5,257 nt of DNA from an uncultured Clostridium sp. (GTDB lineage Bacteria; Bacillota; Clostridia; TANB77; CAG-508), in NCBI GenBank assembly GCA_946545035.1, contig CAMNND010000079.1, positions 1 to 5,257 on the forward strand. The letters run 5' to 3'. Within the stretch, counting starts at the first letter, position 1; each line of letters starts with the position of its first letter. A program made the translations under genes and the position numbers. Shown here piece by piece: positions 1-5,257 of this stretch. The notes under the pieces were generated by a model, which saw only the letters and a list, made by a program, of their open reading frames with translations, ran no database searches and was not told where the DNA came from.

Positions 1-1068
1 AGGAATGTAGCTAAAACAGATCCATACCCAATAATTGCTTGGACAAAGTTTAATTTCTATGGCCGTAATAATAAATATTCAAGTTTTAAATGGAATTGGA
101 CTCATTTTCATGGAGTAGACTGGGATGACAGAGAAAGAAAAAATTCAATATTCAAATTCTACGGAAAAGAATGGGATAAAGATGTAGATTCAGAAAATGG
201 AAATTTTGATTATTTAATGGGAATAGATGTTGATTTAAATAATGTTGACGTAGCCGAAGAACTCGAAAAATGGGGAAAATGGTATCTTAATCTATGTCAG
301 TTAGATGGTTTTAGATTAGATGCAATAAAACATGTAAGAGAAGGATTCTTTAAGACTTGGATAGATAAAATGGAAAATAGTACTGAGAAAGACTTATTTT
401 TTGTTGGTGAATATTGGAATGGAGATATTGGAGTATTACAAAACTATATAAATAATTGTGAAAATAATATTAGTCTATTTGATGTACCATTGCATTATAA
501 TTTCTTCCATGCTTCAAATAGTAATGGATATTATGATATGAGAACAATATTCGATGGTACTCTTGTCCAAACATCTCCAGAGAACGCAGTAACATTTGTA
601 GATAATCATGATACTCAATATGGTCAAGCCTTACAATCTGAGATACAAGAATGGTTCAAGCCATTGGCATATTCATTAATTTTGTTAAGAAAAACTGGTC
701 TTCCATGTGTATTTTTCGGAGATTATTATGGAAGAAATGGTAATGAAGATTCTACATTAAGAGGACTTCTTACTAAATTGATGCAGACTAGAAAACTATA
801 TGCATATGGAGAGCAAGTTGATTATTTTGATGATGAACATGTTATTGCTTGGGTAAGACAAGGAGATAAGGAGCATAAAGATTCTGGATTAGTTGTTATA
901 ATGAGTAACGCAGAAGGTGGATCAAAGGAAATAAATGTAGGGTCCAATTTAGCAAATTGCGTACTGAAAGATATTACAGGTAACATGAGTGAAAATGTAT
1001 ATGTAGATAAAGATGGAAATGGCATATTTTACTGTAACGGAGGTAGTGTATCCGTGTGGACAAAATAA
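1..1068 (+). CDS. Alpha-amylase, GH13 subfamily 5 (liquefying type), C-terminal 355 residues
   Basis: This enzyme hydrolyses internal alpha-1,4 bonds of starch or glycogen. The frame is open from base 1, so the gene starts upstream. By comparison with the Bacillus licheniformis enzyme (about 483 mature residues), roughly 120 N-terminal residues are missing. Visible parts are most of domain B, the second half of the (beta/alpha)8 barrel and the all-beta domain C. The catalytic triad is intact: nucleophile Asp in DGFRLDAIKH (codon 319-321), acid/base Glu in VGEYW (409-411) and the stabilising Asp in FVDNHDT (610-612). Aspartates matching calcium/sodium ligands D194, D200 and D202 of B. licheniformis amylase are kept (FDYL and GIDVD), as is the His of DAIKH; the D204 position is Asn. 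Domain C ends in the typical NGGSVSVW. Whether the enzyme is secreted or cytoplasmic cannot be told without the N-terminus. The family call is firm; substrate preference is inferred. Confidence 0.96.
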   Translation, partial: RNVAKTDPYPIIAWTKFNFYGRNNKYSSFKWNWTHFHGVDWDDRERKNSIFKFYGKEWDKDVDSENGNFDYLMGIDVDLNNVDVAEELEKWGKWYLNLCQLDGFRLDAIKHVREGFFKTWIDKMENSTEKDLFFVGEYWNGDIGVLQNYINNCENNISLFDVPLHYNFFHASNSNGYYDMRTIFDGTLVQTSPENAVTFVDNHDTQYGQALQSEIQEWFKPLAYSLILLRKTGLPCVFFGDYYGRNGNEDSTLRGLLTKLMQTRKLYAYGEQVDYFDDEHVIAWVRQGDKEHKDSGLVVIMSNAEGGSKEINVGSNLANCVLKDITGNMSENVYVDKDGNGIFYCNGGSVSVWTK

Positions 1069-1070
1069 TA

Positions 1071-1099
1071 TGGACGAACTCAAAAGTTTAAGTTATAAT
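1071..1099 (+). promoter_or_regulatory. Candidate sigma-A promoter for tex
   Basis: TGGACG (1071-1076, 4 of 6 matches to TTGACA) lies 17 bp before a perfect TATAAT (1094-1099). Transcription would start near 1106, giving a leader of about 48 nt before the tex ATG. A second TATAAT at 1105-1110 has no good -35 partner. In an AT-rich genome TATAAT occurs by chance, and these boxes lie inside the terminator hairpin, so the call is moderate at best. Confidence 0.4.
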
Positions 1100-1131
1100 G
1101 CAAATATAATTTAAACGGAGAGTTCGTTTTT
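1074..1131 (+). terminator. Rho-independent terminator of the amylase gene, long bipartite hairpin
   Basis: An outer 8-bp stem pairs 1074-1081 (ACGAACTC) with 1120-1127 (GAGTTCGT). After a small internal loop, an inner 12-bp stem pairs 1086-1097 with 1105-1116, with one G-U pair, closed by the 7-nt loop 1098-1104. Five Ts (1127-1131) follow. The hairpin begins 5 nt after the amylase stop codon. It is longer and more AT-rich than a usual terminator, and its inner stem contains promoter-like boxes, so it may have a second role. Confidence 0.7.
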
Positions 1132-1153
1132 AAAATAGAAAGGATAAGAATAA

Positions 1154-3313
1154 ATGAATATTTTTCAAATAATAGCAGATGAATTAAATGTAAAAACAAG
1201 TCAGGTAGAAAGTGCGGTAAAATTAATTGATGATGGAAATACAATACCTTTTATTGCAAGATATAGAAAAGAAGCAACAGGAGGTTTAAGTGATGAAGAT
1301 TTACGTACTTTATTTGATAGATTGAACTACTTGAGAAACTTAGAGACAAGAAAAGATGAGGTTAAAAATTCAATAGAAGAGCAAGGCAAACTAACAGATG
1401 AGATCGTTAAGGCATTAGAAAATGCTCAAATACTTGCAGAAGTTGAAGATATATACAGACCATATAAGCAAAAGAAAAGAACAAGAGCGATTATTGCAAA
1501 AGAAAAAGGCCTTGAACCACTAGCTGATGTATTAATAAAACAAGATAAAAATGTAAACATTGAAGATATAGCTAAACAGTATATAGATGAAGAAAAAGGT
1601 GTAACTACAATTGAAGAAGCAATAGAAGGAGCCAAAGATATTATTGCTGAGAATATATCGGATAATCCTGAATACAGAAAAGAGATAAAGAAATACTGTT
1701 ACAAAGAAGGAATAATAGCAACAGAATCTAATGCAAAAAATGAAGAAGAAGAAAACAAAACGTATCAAATGTATTTTGATTTCAATGAAAGTATAAAAAG
1801 AATTCCAAGTCATAGAATATTGGCTATTAATAGAGCTGAAAAAGAAAATGCAATTAAACTAAAAATTCAAAAGCCAGAAGAAAATATAATTGATTTTATC
1901 GAAAGAGACATTATAAAAGATAAAAATAATAGCTATGGTGAAATATTAGATGAAACAGTTAAGGATAGTTTCAAAAGATTGATAGAGCCATCTGTCGAAA
2001 GAGAAATTAGATCGGACTTAACAGAAAAAGCAGAAGAAAAGGCAATAAAGGTATTTGGACAGAATGCTAAGCAATTATTAATGGGAGCACCTTTAAAAGG
2101 ATTAACTGTTATGGGATTTGATCCAGCATATAGAACAGGATGTAAAATAGCAGTTATTGATGAAACTGGAAAGTTGCTAGCAACAACAACGGTATATCCT
2201 ACGGAGCCACAAAATAAAGTTGAAGAAGCCAAAAAAGAGCTTAAAACATTAATAAAAAAATACAATATTAACATGATAGCAATTGGAAATGGAACAGCAT
2301 CAAGGGAATCAGAAAAATTTGTTTCAGATATGATAGCTGAAATTGACCAAGAAGTTTATTATGCAATTGTAAGCGAGGCAGGTGCATCGGTATATTCAGC
2401 ATCAAAACTTGCAACGGAAGAATATCCGGATATAAATGTTTCTTTAAGAGGAGCAATATCTATAGCCAGAAGACTGCAGGATCCGCTCGCAGAGCTTGTA
2501 AAAATTGATCCAAAAGCAATTGGTGTTGGGCAATATCAACATGATGTCAATCAAAAAAGATTAGCAGAAAGTTTAACTGGTGTAGTTGAAGATGCAGTTA
2601 ATAATGTTGGTGTTGATGTTAATACAGCGACACCATCACTTCTTTCTTATGTATCAGGAATTAATAAAACAATAGCAAATAATATTGTAAAGTATAGAGA
2701 TGAAAATGGAAAAATAACAGAACGAAAAGAATTATTAAAGGTACCTAAGCTTGGAAAAGTTGCATTTGAGCAGTGTGCAGGATTTATAAGAGTATTTGAT
2801 GGGAAGAATCCTCTAGAAATAACTGCTGTTCATCCAGAAAGCTATGAAAAAGCTGAAAAACTTCTTGAATCAATTGGATACAAGAAAGAAGATTTAAAAG
2901 ATAGTGAAAAGTTAAAAGATATAAAAATAAAACTTTCTGGAATTAACATTAAGAAAACTGCAGAAGAGATTGATGTTGGAGAAATGACTTTAAAGGATAT
3001 TATTGATGAGCTTTCAAAACCAGGTAGAGATCCAAGAGATGAAATGCCAAAGCCTATTCTACGTTCAGATGTACTAAAATTTGAAGATTTAAAAGAAGGG
3101 ATGATACTAAATGGAACTGTTAGAAATGTAATAGATTTTGGAGCTTTCGTTGATATAGGAGTAAAACATGATGGGTTAGTTCATATTTCAGAGCTAAGTG
3201 AAAGTTACGTTAAAAATCCATCTGACATTGTTTCAATTGGAGATGTTGTAAAAGTAAAAGTTATTAAAATAGACAATGAAAGACAGAAAGTAAGTTTAAG
3301 TATGAAAATTTAA
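1154..3313 (+). CDS. tex: Tex-family S1 RNA-binding protein (transcription accessory protein)
   Basis: This is a complete 719-residue cytoplasmic Tex protein, close to the family's usual length of 720-790. Domains in order: an N-terminal helical/HTH Tex region with the signature TIPFIARYRKE (residues 30-40); a YqgF/RNase H-like domain from about residue 317, beginning GFDPAYRTG; the family motif IGVGQYQHDV (456-465); tandem helix-hairpin-helix motifs at about 485-555; and a C-terminal S1 RNA-binding fold at about 646-717 (GTVRNVIDFGAFVDIGV through KVSLSMK). Family members bind structured nucleic acid and are linked to transcription and RNA metabolism. The exact role in Bacillota is not settled. 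The ATG is preceded by AAAGGA at about 9 nt spacing. The gene appears monocistronic, with terminators on both sides. No frameshift or missing domain was seen. Confidence 0.97.
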   Translation: MNIFQIIADELNVKTSQVESAVKLIDDGNTIPFIARYRKEATGGLSDEDLRTLFDRLNYLRNLETRKDEVKNSIEEQGKLTDEIVKALENAQILAEVEDIYRPYKQKKRTRAIIAKEKGLEPLADVLIKQDKNVNIEDIAKQYIDEEKGVTTIEEAIEGAKDIIAENISDNPEYRKEIKKYCYKEGIIATESNAKNEEEENKTYQMYFDFNESIKRIPSHRILAINRAEKENAIKLKIQKPEENIIDFIERDIIKDKNNSYGEILDETVKDSFKRLIEPSVEREIRSDLTEKAEEKAIKVFGQNAKQLLMGAPLKGLTVMGFDPAYRTGCKIAVIDETGKLLATTTVYPTEPQNKVEEAKKELKTLIKKYNINMIAIGNGTASRESEKFVSDMIAEIDQEVYYAIVSEAGASVYSASKLATEEYPDINVSLRGAISIARRLQDPLAELVKIDPKAIGVGQYQHDVNQKRLAESLTGVVEDAVNNVGVDVNTATPSLLSYVSGINKTIANNIVKYRDENGKITERKELLKVPKLGKVAFEQCAGFIRVFDGKNPLEITAVHPESYEKAEKLLESIGYKKEDLKDSEKLKDIKIKLSGINIKKTAEEIDVGEMTLKDIIDELSKPGRDPRDEMPKPILRSDVLKFEDLKEGMILNGTVRNVIDFGAFVDIGVKHDGLVHISELSESYVKNPSDIVSIGDVVKVKVIKIDNERQKVSLSMKI

Positions 3314-3325
3314 AGTATTATAAAG

Positions 3326-3358
3326 AAGAGGTCGAAAATATATTTTGACCTCTTTATT
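3326..3358 (+). terminator. Terminator of tex
   Basis: A 12-bp stem pairs 3326-3337 (AAGAGGTCGAAA) with 3343-3354 (TTTGACCTCTT in the 3' arm) with one G-U pair, closed by a 5-nt ATATA loop. It begins 12 nt after the tex stop codon. The downstream T tract is short (TTTATT), so read-through into the next transcription unit is possible. Confidence 0.75.
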
Positions 3359-3384
3359 GAATTAATAAACAAATGTGATATAAT
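3357..3384 (+). promoter_or_regulatory. Extended -10 promoter for the intergenic RNA
   Basis: TTGAAT (3357-3362, 4 of 6 matches to TTGACA) is separated by 16 bp from a perfect TATAAT (3379-3384). The preceding TGA gives an extended -10 element (TGATATAAT, 3376-3384). The expected transcription start is about 3391. This is the best promoter in the window, and no open reading frame follows it, which supports an RNA gene. Confidence 0.65.
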
Positions 3385-3390
3385 AGTAAC

Positions 3391-3571
3391 CATAAATCCA
3401 CTGCTCATGAGTAAGTGGTAACGATTGTAGATTAGATGATCTGTAATCGTGCGTACAAGTTAATGTTAAATCCCCTTCTTTAACATTAACAAGGCCATCA
3501 AACGATTATTTTGGAGGTTGATATAAAGAACTAAATAATAAGAGCAGGGACACTTTGTGTCTCTGCTCTTT
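3391..3571 (+). ncRNA. Predicted structured small RNA of about 180 nt, family not recognised
   Basis: The stretch between tex and prfA has a promoter, no coding frame and a strong terminator. Inside are four local pairing blocks. A: CCACT 3398-3402 with AGTGG 3414-3418. B: a 12-bp stem 3421-3432 with 3439-3450, including tandem G-U/U-G pairs, 6-nt loop. C: a perfect 12-bp stem 3459-3470 with 3479-3490, closed by the C-rich loop UCCCCUUC (3471-3478). D: a weak ATCAA 3497-3501 with TTGAT 3518-3522. The last block is the terminator hairpin 3540-3570. A GGAGG at 3513-3517 has no start codon in a usable position. I see no T-box, SRP RNA, tmRNA, RNase P or common riboswitch signature. 6S RNA seems unlikely because the fold is a row of separate hairpins rather than one long rod. 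No same-strand gene follows, so a cis-acting leader is unlikely. Structure is seen in the sequence; transcription and a regulatory role are inferred. Confidence 0.6.
3540..3571. terminator. Shared bidirectional terminator between the small RNA and prfA
   Basis: A 14-bp stem pairs 3540-3553 with 3557-3570, with one G-U pair on the plus strand (3548/3562) and a TTT loop. The plus-strand copy is followed by TTTACTT and the minus-strand copy by TTATTATTTA, so it can end both convergent transcripts. It lies only a few nucleotides past the prfA stop codon. On the minus strand the G-U position becomes a C-A mismatch. Confidence 0.8.
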
Positions 3572-3573
3572 AC

Positions 3574-4638
3574 TTAGTTTTCATCTTCACTACGTAGTTT
3601 GTCTGCATTAGCAGCTGCTGCCAAGTTATCAATTAATTCATCAATATCTCCATTTAAAAAGTTATCCATCTGGAATATACTCATTCCGATTCTGTGATCA
3701 GTAATACGTCCTTGTGGGTAATTGTATGTACGTATCTTTTCACTTCTATCACCAGATCCTACTTGACTTCTTCTACTATCTTCAAGCTCTTTATCTTGTT
3801 TTTCTTTTTCAATTTCATATAATCTTGATTTTAACAATTTCATTGCATATTCTCTATTTTGAAATTGAGATCTTTCGGTTTGACATTCTGCTATAATACC
3901 TGTTGGAATGTGAGTTAATCTTACGGCAGATGAAGTTTTATTGATATGTTGTCCACCAGCACCAGATGCTCTAAATACATCCATCTTAATATCTGCAGGA
4001 TTTATTTCAATTTCAACATCTTCTACAACAGGAAGAACTGCAACTGTAGCTGCTGAAGTATGGATTCTACCACTACTTTCCGTATCAGGAACTCTCTGGA
4101 CTCTATGTGTTCCACTTTCGTATTTTAATCTACTGTAAGCTCCTTTTCCCGTAATCATAAAAGAGATTTCTTTATATCCGCCAAGTCCTGTTTCATTTTC
4201 ATTAAGTATTTCTAGTTTCCAGTGTTTTCTTTCTGAATACATTGAATACATTCTAAATAATGTACCAGCGAATAGTGCAGCCTCATCTCCACCTGTACCA
4301 GCTCTTATTTCACATATAATGTCTTTATCATCATCTGGATCCTTAGGGATTAGAAGTATTTTTAATTCTTCTTCTAATTTTGGAAGTTTTTCTTTTGCTT
4401 CTAAAAGTTCAATTTCAGCCAAATCTTTTAACTCTGGATCTGATAACATTTCCTTAGCTTCTTCTAATTGGGCTTGAACTTTTTTATACTCTCTGTACTT
4501 TAACACTATAGGTTCTAAATCAGCATGCTCTTTCATATATGTCTTCCACTCATTTTGAGCTGCGATTATTGCTGGATCACTAATTTTTTGTGTTAAATCA
4601 TCATATTTTTTTTCAATACCTTCAAGTTTTTGAAACAT
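3574..4638 (-). CDS. prfA: Peptide chain release factor 1
   Basis: RF1 recognises UAA and UAG stop codons in the ribosomal A site and triggers release of the finished protein. The 354-residue length is typical of the family. An N-terminal coiled-coil/PCRF region (about 1-110) is followed by the codon-recognition domain with the RF1-type tripeptide P-x-T (Pro184-Asp-Thr186, in HRVQRVPDTES). RF2 has SPF at this position, which separates the two. The GGQ peptidyl-hydrolysis motif is at residues 228-230 (GAGGQHINK, codons 3957-3949), and the C-terminal tail is lysine/arginine-rich. I chose the ATG at 4638: AAGGAG (4655-4650) lies 11 nt upstream, and the resulting start MFQKLEGIE matches the family. 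An in-frame TTG at 4647 is only 2 nt from that site. The gene lies downstream of the DUF1858 gene with a 25-nt gap, so the two are probably cotranscribed. Confidence 0.97.
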   Translation of the reverse strand: MFQKLEGIEKKYDDLTQKISDPAIIAAQNEWKTYMKEHADLEPIVLKYREYKKVQAQLEEAKEMLSDPELKDLAEIELLEAKEKLPKLEEELKILLIPKDPDDDKDIICEIRAGTGGDEAALFAGTLFRMYSMYSERKHWKLEILNENETGLGGYKEISFMITGKGAYSRLKYESGTHRVQRVPDTESSGRIHTSAATVAVLPVVEDVEIEINPADIKMDVFRASGAGGQHINKTSSAVRLTHIPTGIIAECQTERSQFQNREYAMKLLKSRLYEIEKEKQDKELEDSRRSQVGSGDRSEKIRTYNYPQGRITDHRIGMSIFQMDNFLNGDIDELIDNLAAAANADKLRSEDEN

Positions 4639-4663
4639 AAATAACAACTCTCCTTATTTTTTA

Positions 4664-4846
4664 TTAAGCATTAAGCTCTTTAACAAGCTCTTCAACATCA
4701 ATTCCGTGTACATCGCAAGCTTCTTCAAGTGTTTCTGCTTGTGATGCAGGACAACCTAAACAATGCATACCAGCAGCTAATAATATTTCTGCTTTATCAG
4801 GAAACTCCTGTAATAACTCTCCAATTTTTGTATCTTTACTTATCAT
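4664..4846 (-). CDS. DUF1858 / hybrid-cluster-protein-associated redox-disulfide domain protein
   Basis: This 60-residue cytoplasmic mini-protein has the hallmark start MISKDTKIGELLQEFP, the segment AGMHCLGCPASQAETLEEA, and the ending HGIDVEELVKELN. It matches the Pfam DUF1858 family, also described as the hybrid cluster protein (prismane)-associated redox-disulfide domain. Cys29 and Cys32 form a CxxC pair that could make a redox disulfide or bind metal; Cys44 is a further cysteine. The biochemical role of the family is not established. The ATG at 4846 is preferred because AAAGG (4862-4858) is 11 nt upstream, while the alternative GTG at 4855 is only 2 nt away, and homologous proteins start with M-I-(T/S)-K. 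It is the first gene of a likely two-gene operon with prfA. No hybrid cluster protein gene is visible in the window. Confidence 0.9.
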   Translation of the reverse strand: MISKDTKIGELLQEFPDKAEILLAAGMHCLGCPASQAETLEEACDVHGIDVEELVKELNA

Positions 4847-4887
4847 AAATAACACAACCTTTCTTAATCTATTTAAACATGCACCTT

Positions 4888-4896
4888 ATTGTATCA
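4888..4896 (-). promoter_or_regulatory. Extended -10 promoter for the DUF1858-prfA operon
   Basis: On the minus strand TGA-TACAAT (4896-4888) is an extended -10 element with 5 of 6 matches to TATAAT. A convincing -35 is missing: TATACT (4916-4911) at 17 bp spacing has 3 of 6 matches. Extended -10 promoters often tolerate this. Transcription would start near 4881, leaving a leader of about 35 nt. Confidence 0.5.
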
Positions 4897-4914
4897 CATT
4901 TTTAACCAAAAGTA

Positions 4915-4943
4915 TAGACAAATGAGAAAAAATGTTATATTAT
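4915..4943 (+). promoter_or_regulatory. Candidate promoter for the rightward small membrane genes
   Basis: TAGACA (4915-4920, 5 of 6 matches to TTGACA) is followed after 17 bp by TATTAT (4938-4943, 5 of 6). An alternative extended -10, TGT-TATATT (4933-4941), uses the same -35 with a 15-bp spacer. A perfect TATAAT at 4957-4962 lacks a -35 partner. The predicted start near 4950 leaves an AT-rich leader of about 80 nt with no clear structure. Confidence 0.4.
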
Positions 4944-5029
4944 AAAGTCCAATGGTTATAATTTATTCAAAATTATTTTATTCTGAAAATTTCCAAAGCA
5001 AAAAATAATAAGTAAGTAGGTGATTTAAT

Positions 5030-5188
5030 ATGGACATATTAGATTTATTTTTTGTGCTCTCTATTATTAATTTTTTTATAGTTTTTTATTTATTATACGA
5101 TAAAATAGAAGAATTAATATCCAAAAATAATCAAGGCGAAAAATTAAAAATGAAACAAAATAAAATTAAAGGAGGAAAAAATAATTAA
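5030..5188 (+). CDS. Small single-pass membrane protein, 52 residues, unknown function
   Basis: The ORF starts at an ATG preceded by AGGTG (5018-5022) with 7-nt spacing. The product begins MDILDLFFVLSIINFFIVFY. Residues 6-23 form one strongly hydrophobic membrane segment. The N-terminus carries two aspartates, and the C-terminal half is rich in lysine, glutamate and asparagine (KIEELISKNN, then KMKQNKIKGGKNN). By the positive-inside rule the C-terminal tail should face the cytoplasm. The C-terminal codons overlap the Shine-Dalgarno sequence of the next gene (GGA GGA), and its stop overlaps that gene's putative start, suggesting translational coupling. I do not recognise the family. A phage-type, stress-type or envelope-assembly small protein are all possible. 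The sequence is very AT-rich, but the start signals and coupling support a real gene. Confidence 0.6.
   Translation: MDILDLFFVLSIINFFIVFYLLYDKIEELISKNNQGEKLKMKQNKIKGGKNN
5168..5175 (+). promoter_or_regulatory. Strong Shine-Dalgarno sequence setting a non-ATG start
   Basis: AAAGGAGG is nearly the full anti-16S complement and lies inside the end of the 52-residue ORF. Its last G is 8 nt from ATT at 5184 and 5 nt from ATA at 5181. No ATG, GTG or TTG lies at a usable distance. It therefore decides the probable start of the following frame. Confidence 0.75.
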
Positions 5189-5257
5189 CAAAAAAACCAA
5201 AATAATTATTATTTTATTAATTAATTTTTTTTGTGTTTTTATATTTTATAAAATACT
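5184..5257 (+). CDS. N-terminal fragment of a membrane-anchored or secreted protein, probable AUU start
   Basis: The frame runs off the right edge; 24 codons plus two bases are visible. Read from ATT at 5184 the product is M(I)NKKTKIIIILLINFFCVF and continues IFYKI. A short lysine-rich start followed by about 17 hydrophobic residues is the pattern of a signal peptide or membrane anchor. AAAGGAGG sits 8 nt upstream, and ATT overlaps the upstream TAA by one base (ATTAA). There is no ATG, GTG or TTG in this frame between the upstream in-frame stop (TGA 5151-5153) and the window end. Alternatives are AUA at 5181, a sequencing or mutational change of ATG to ATT, or a chance frame in AT-rich DNA. 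The function is unknown. Confidence 0.45.
   Translation, partial: MNKKTKIIIILLINFFCVFIFYKI

Noticed and set aside
822..2456. Minus-strand open frames inside the amylase and tex genes
   Set aside because: They lie wholly within strongly supported genes on the other strand, show low-complexity translations, and have no recognisable domains.
3513..3530. GGAGG as a ribosome binding site for a small ORF inside the intergenic RNA
   Set aside because: No ATG or GTG follows, and the nearby TTG is adjacent to the GGAGG and its frame stops after two codons (TTG ATA TAA).
3391..3571. T-box or known riboswitch ahead of a gene
   Set aside because: No T-box sequence or common riboswitch core was seen, and the next gene in this direction is prfA on the opposite strand.
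3714..4138. Plus-strand open frames inside prfA
   Set aside because: They are antisense shadows of the conserved RF1 gene, with no domain or supporting start signal.
4639..4647. TTG start for prfA, adding three residues
   Set aside because: It is only 2 nt from the Shine-Dalgarno, and the ATG at 4638 gives the normal family N-terminus.
4847..4855. GTG start for the DUF1858 gene, adding three residues
   Set aside because: It is 2 nt from the AAAGG site; the ATG at 4846 matches family starts.
4962..4996. Near-direct repeat TTTATTCAAAAT / TTTATTCTGAAAAT as an operator
   Set aside because: It is imperfect and very AT-rich, so chance is likely; no known operator consensus is matched.
5171..5189. 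Programmed frameshift joining the 52-residue ORF to the following frame
   Set aside because: The slippery string A-AAA-AAT would shift to -1, where a TAA follows at once. The downstream frame is +1, and the AAT-to-ATT slip pairs poorly. An AUU start is simpler.

Overview
The window is AT-rich, with A/T-ending codons, strong AGGAGG-type ribosome binding sites and TATAAT-type promoters. Together with the protein sequences this points to a low-GC Bacillota, most likely a member of the Clostridia. The species cannot be told from this stretch alone. No mobile element, CRISPR array, tRNA or rRNA was seen.

Layout, left to right. Positions 1-1068 hold the 3' three-quarters of a liquefying-type (GH13 subfamily 5) alpha-amylase; its N-terminus lies outside the window. 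A long hairpin with a T tract follows and also carries promoter-like boxes for the next gene. Positions 1154-3313 encode the complete 719-residue Tex RNA-binding protein, closed by its own terminator. Positions 3357-3571 contain no protein gene but have an extended -10 promoter, four hairpin-forming blocks and a strong terminator. I read this as an independently transcribed structured small RNA of about 180 nt; I do not recognise its family. Its terminator is shared with the convergent operon on the minus strand.

That operon (4846 down to 3574) consists of a 60-residue DUF1858 / hybrid-cluster-protein-associated redox-disulfide protein followed closely by prfA, peptide chain release factor 1. 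Both genes have the same 11-nt string at the start codon and the same near-cognate codon three codons upstream of it. A promoter region divergent from this operon probably drives a rightward pair of tiny membrane-protein genes. The first is a complete 52-residue single-pass peptide (5030-5188). The second begins at its stop codon and runs off the window; it has an excellent Shine-Dalgarno sequence but no ATG, GTG or TTG, and apparently starts at AUU.

The amylase is carbohydrate catabolism. Tex and RF1 are core RNA/translation functions. The items most worth following up are the orphan structured RNA between tex and prfA, the AUU-start membrane gene at the right edge, and the coupling of a redox-disulfide mini-protein to RF1.
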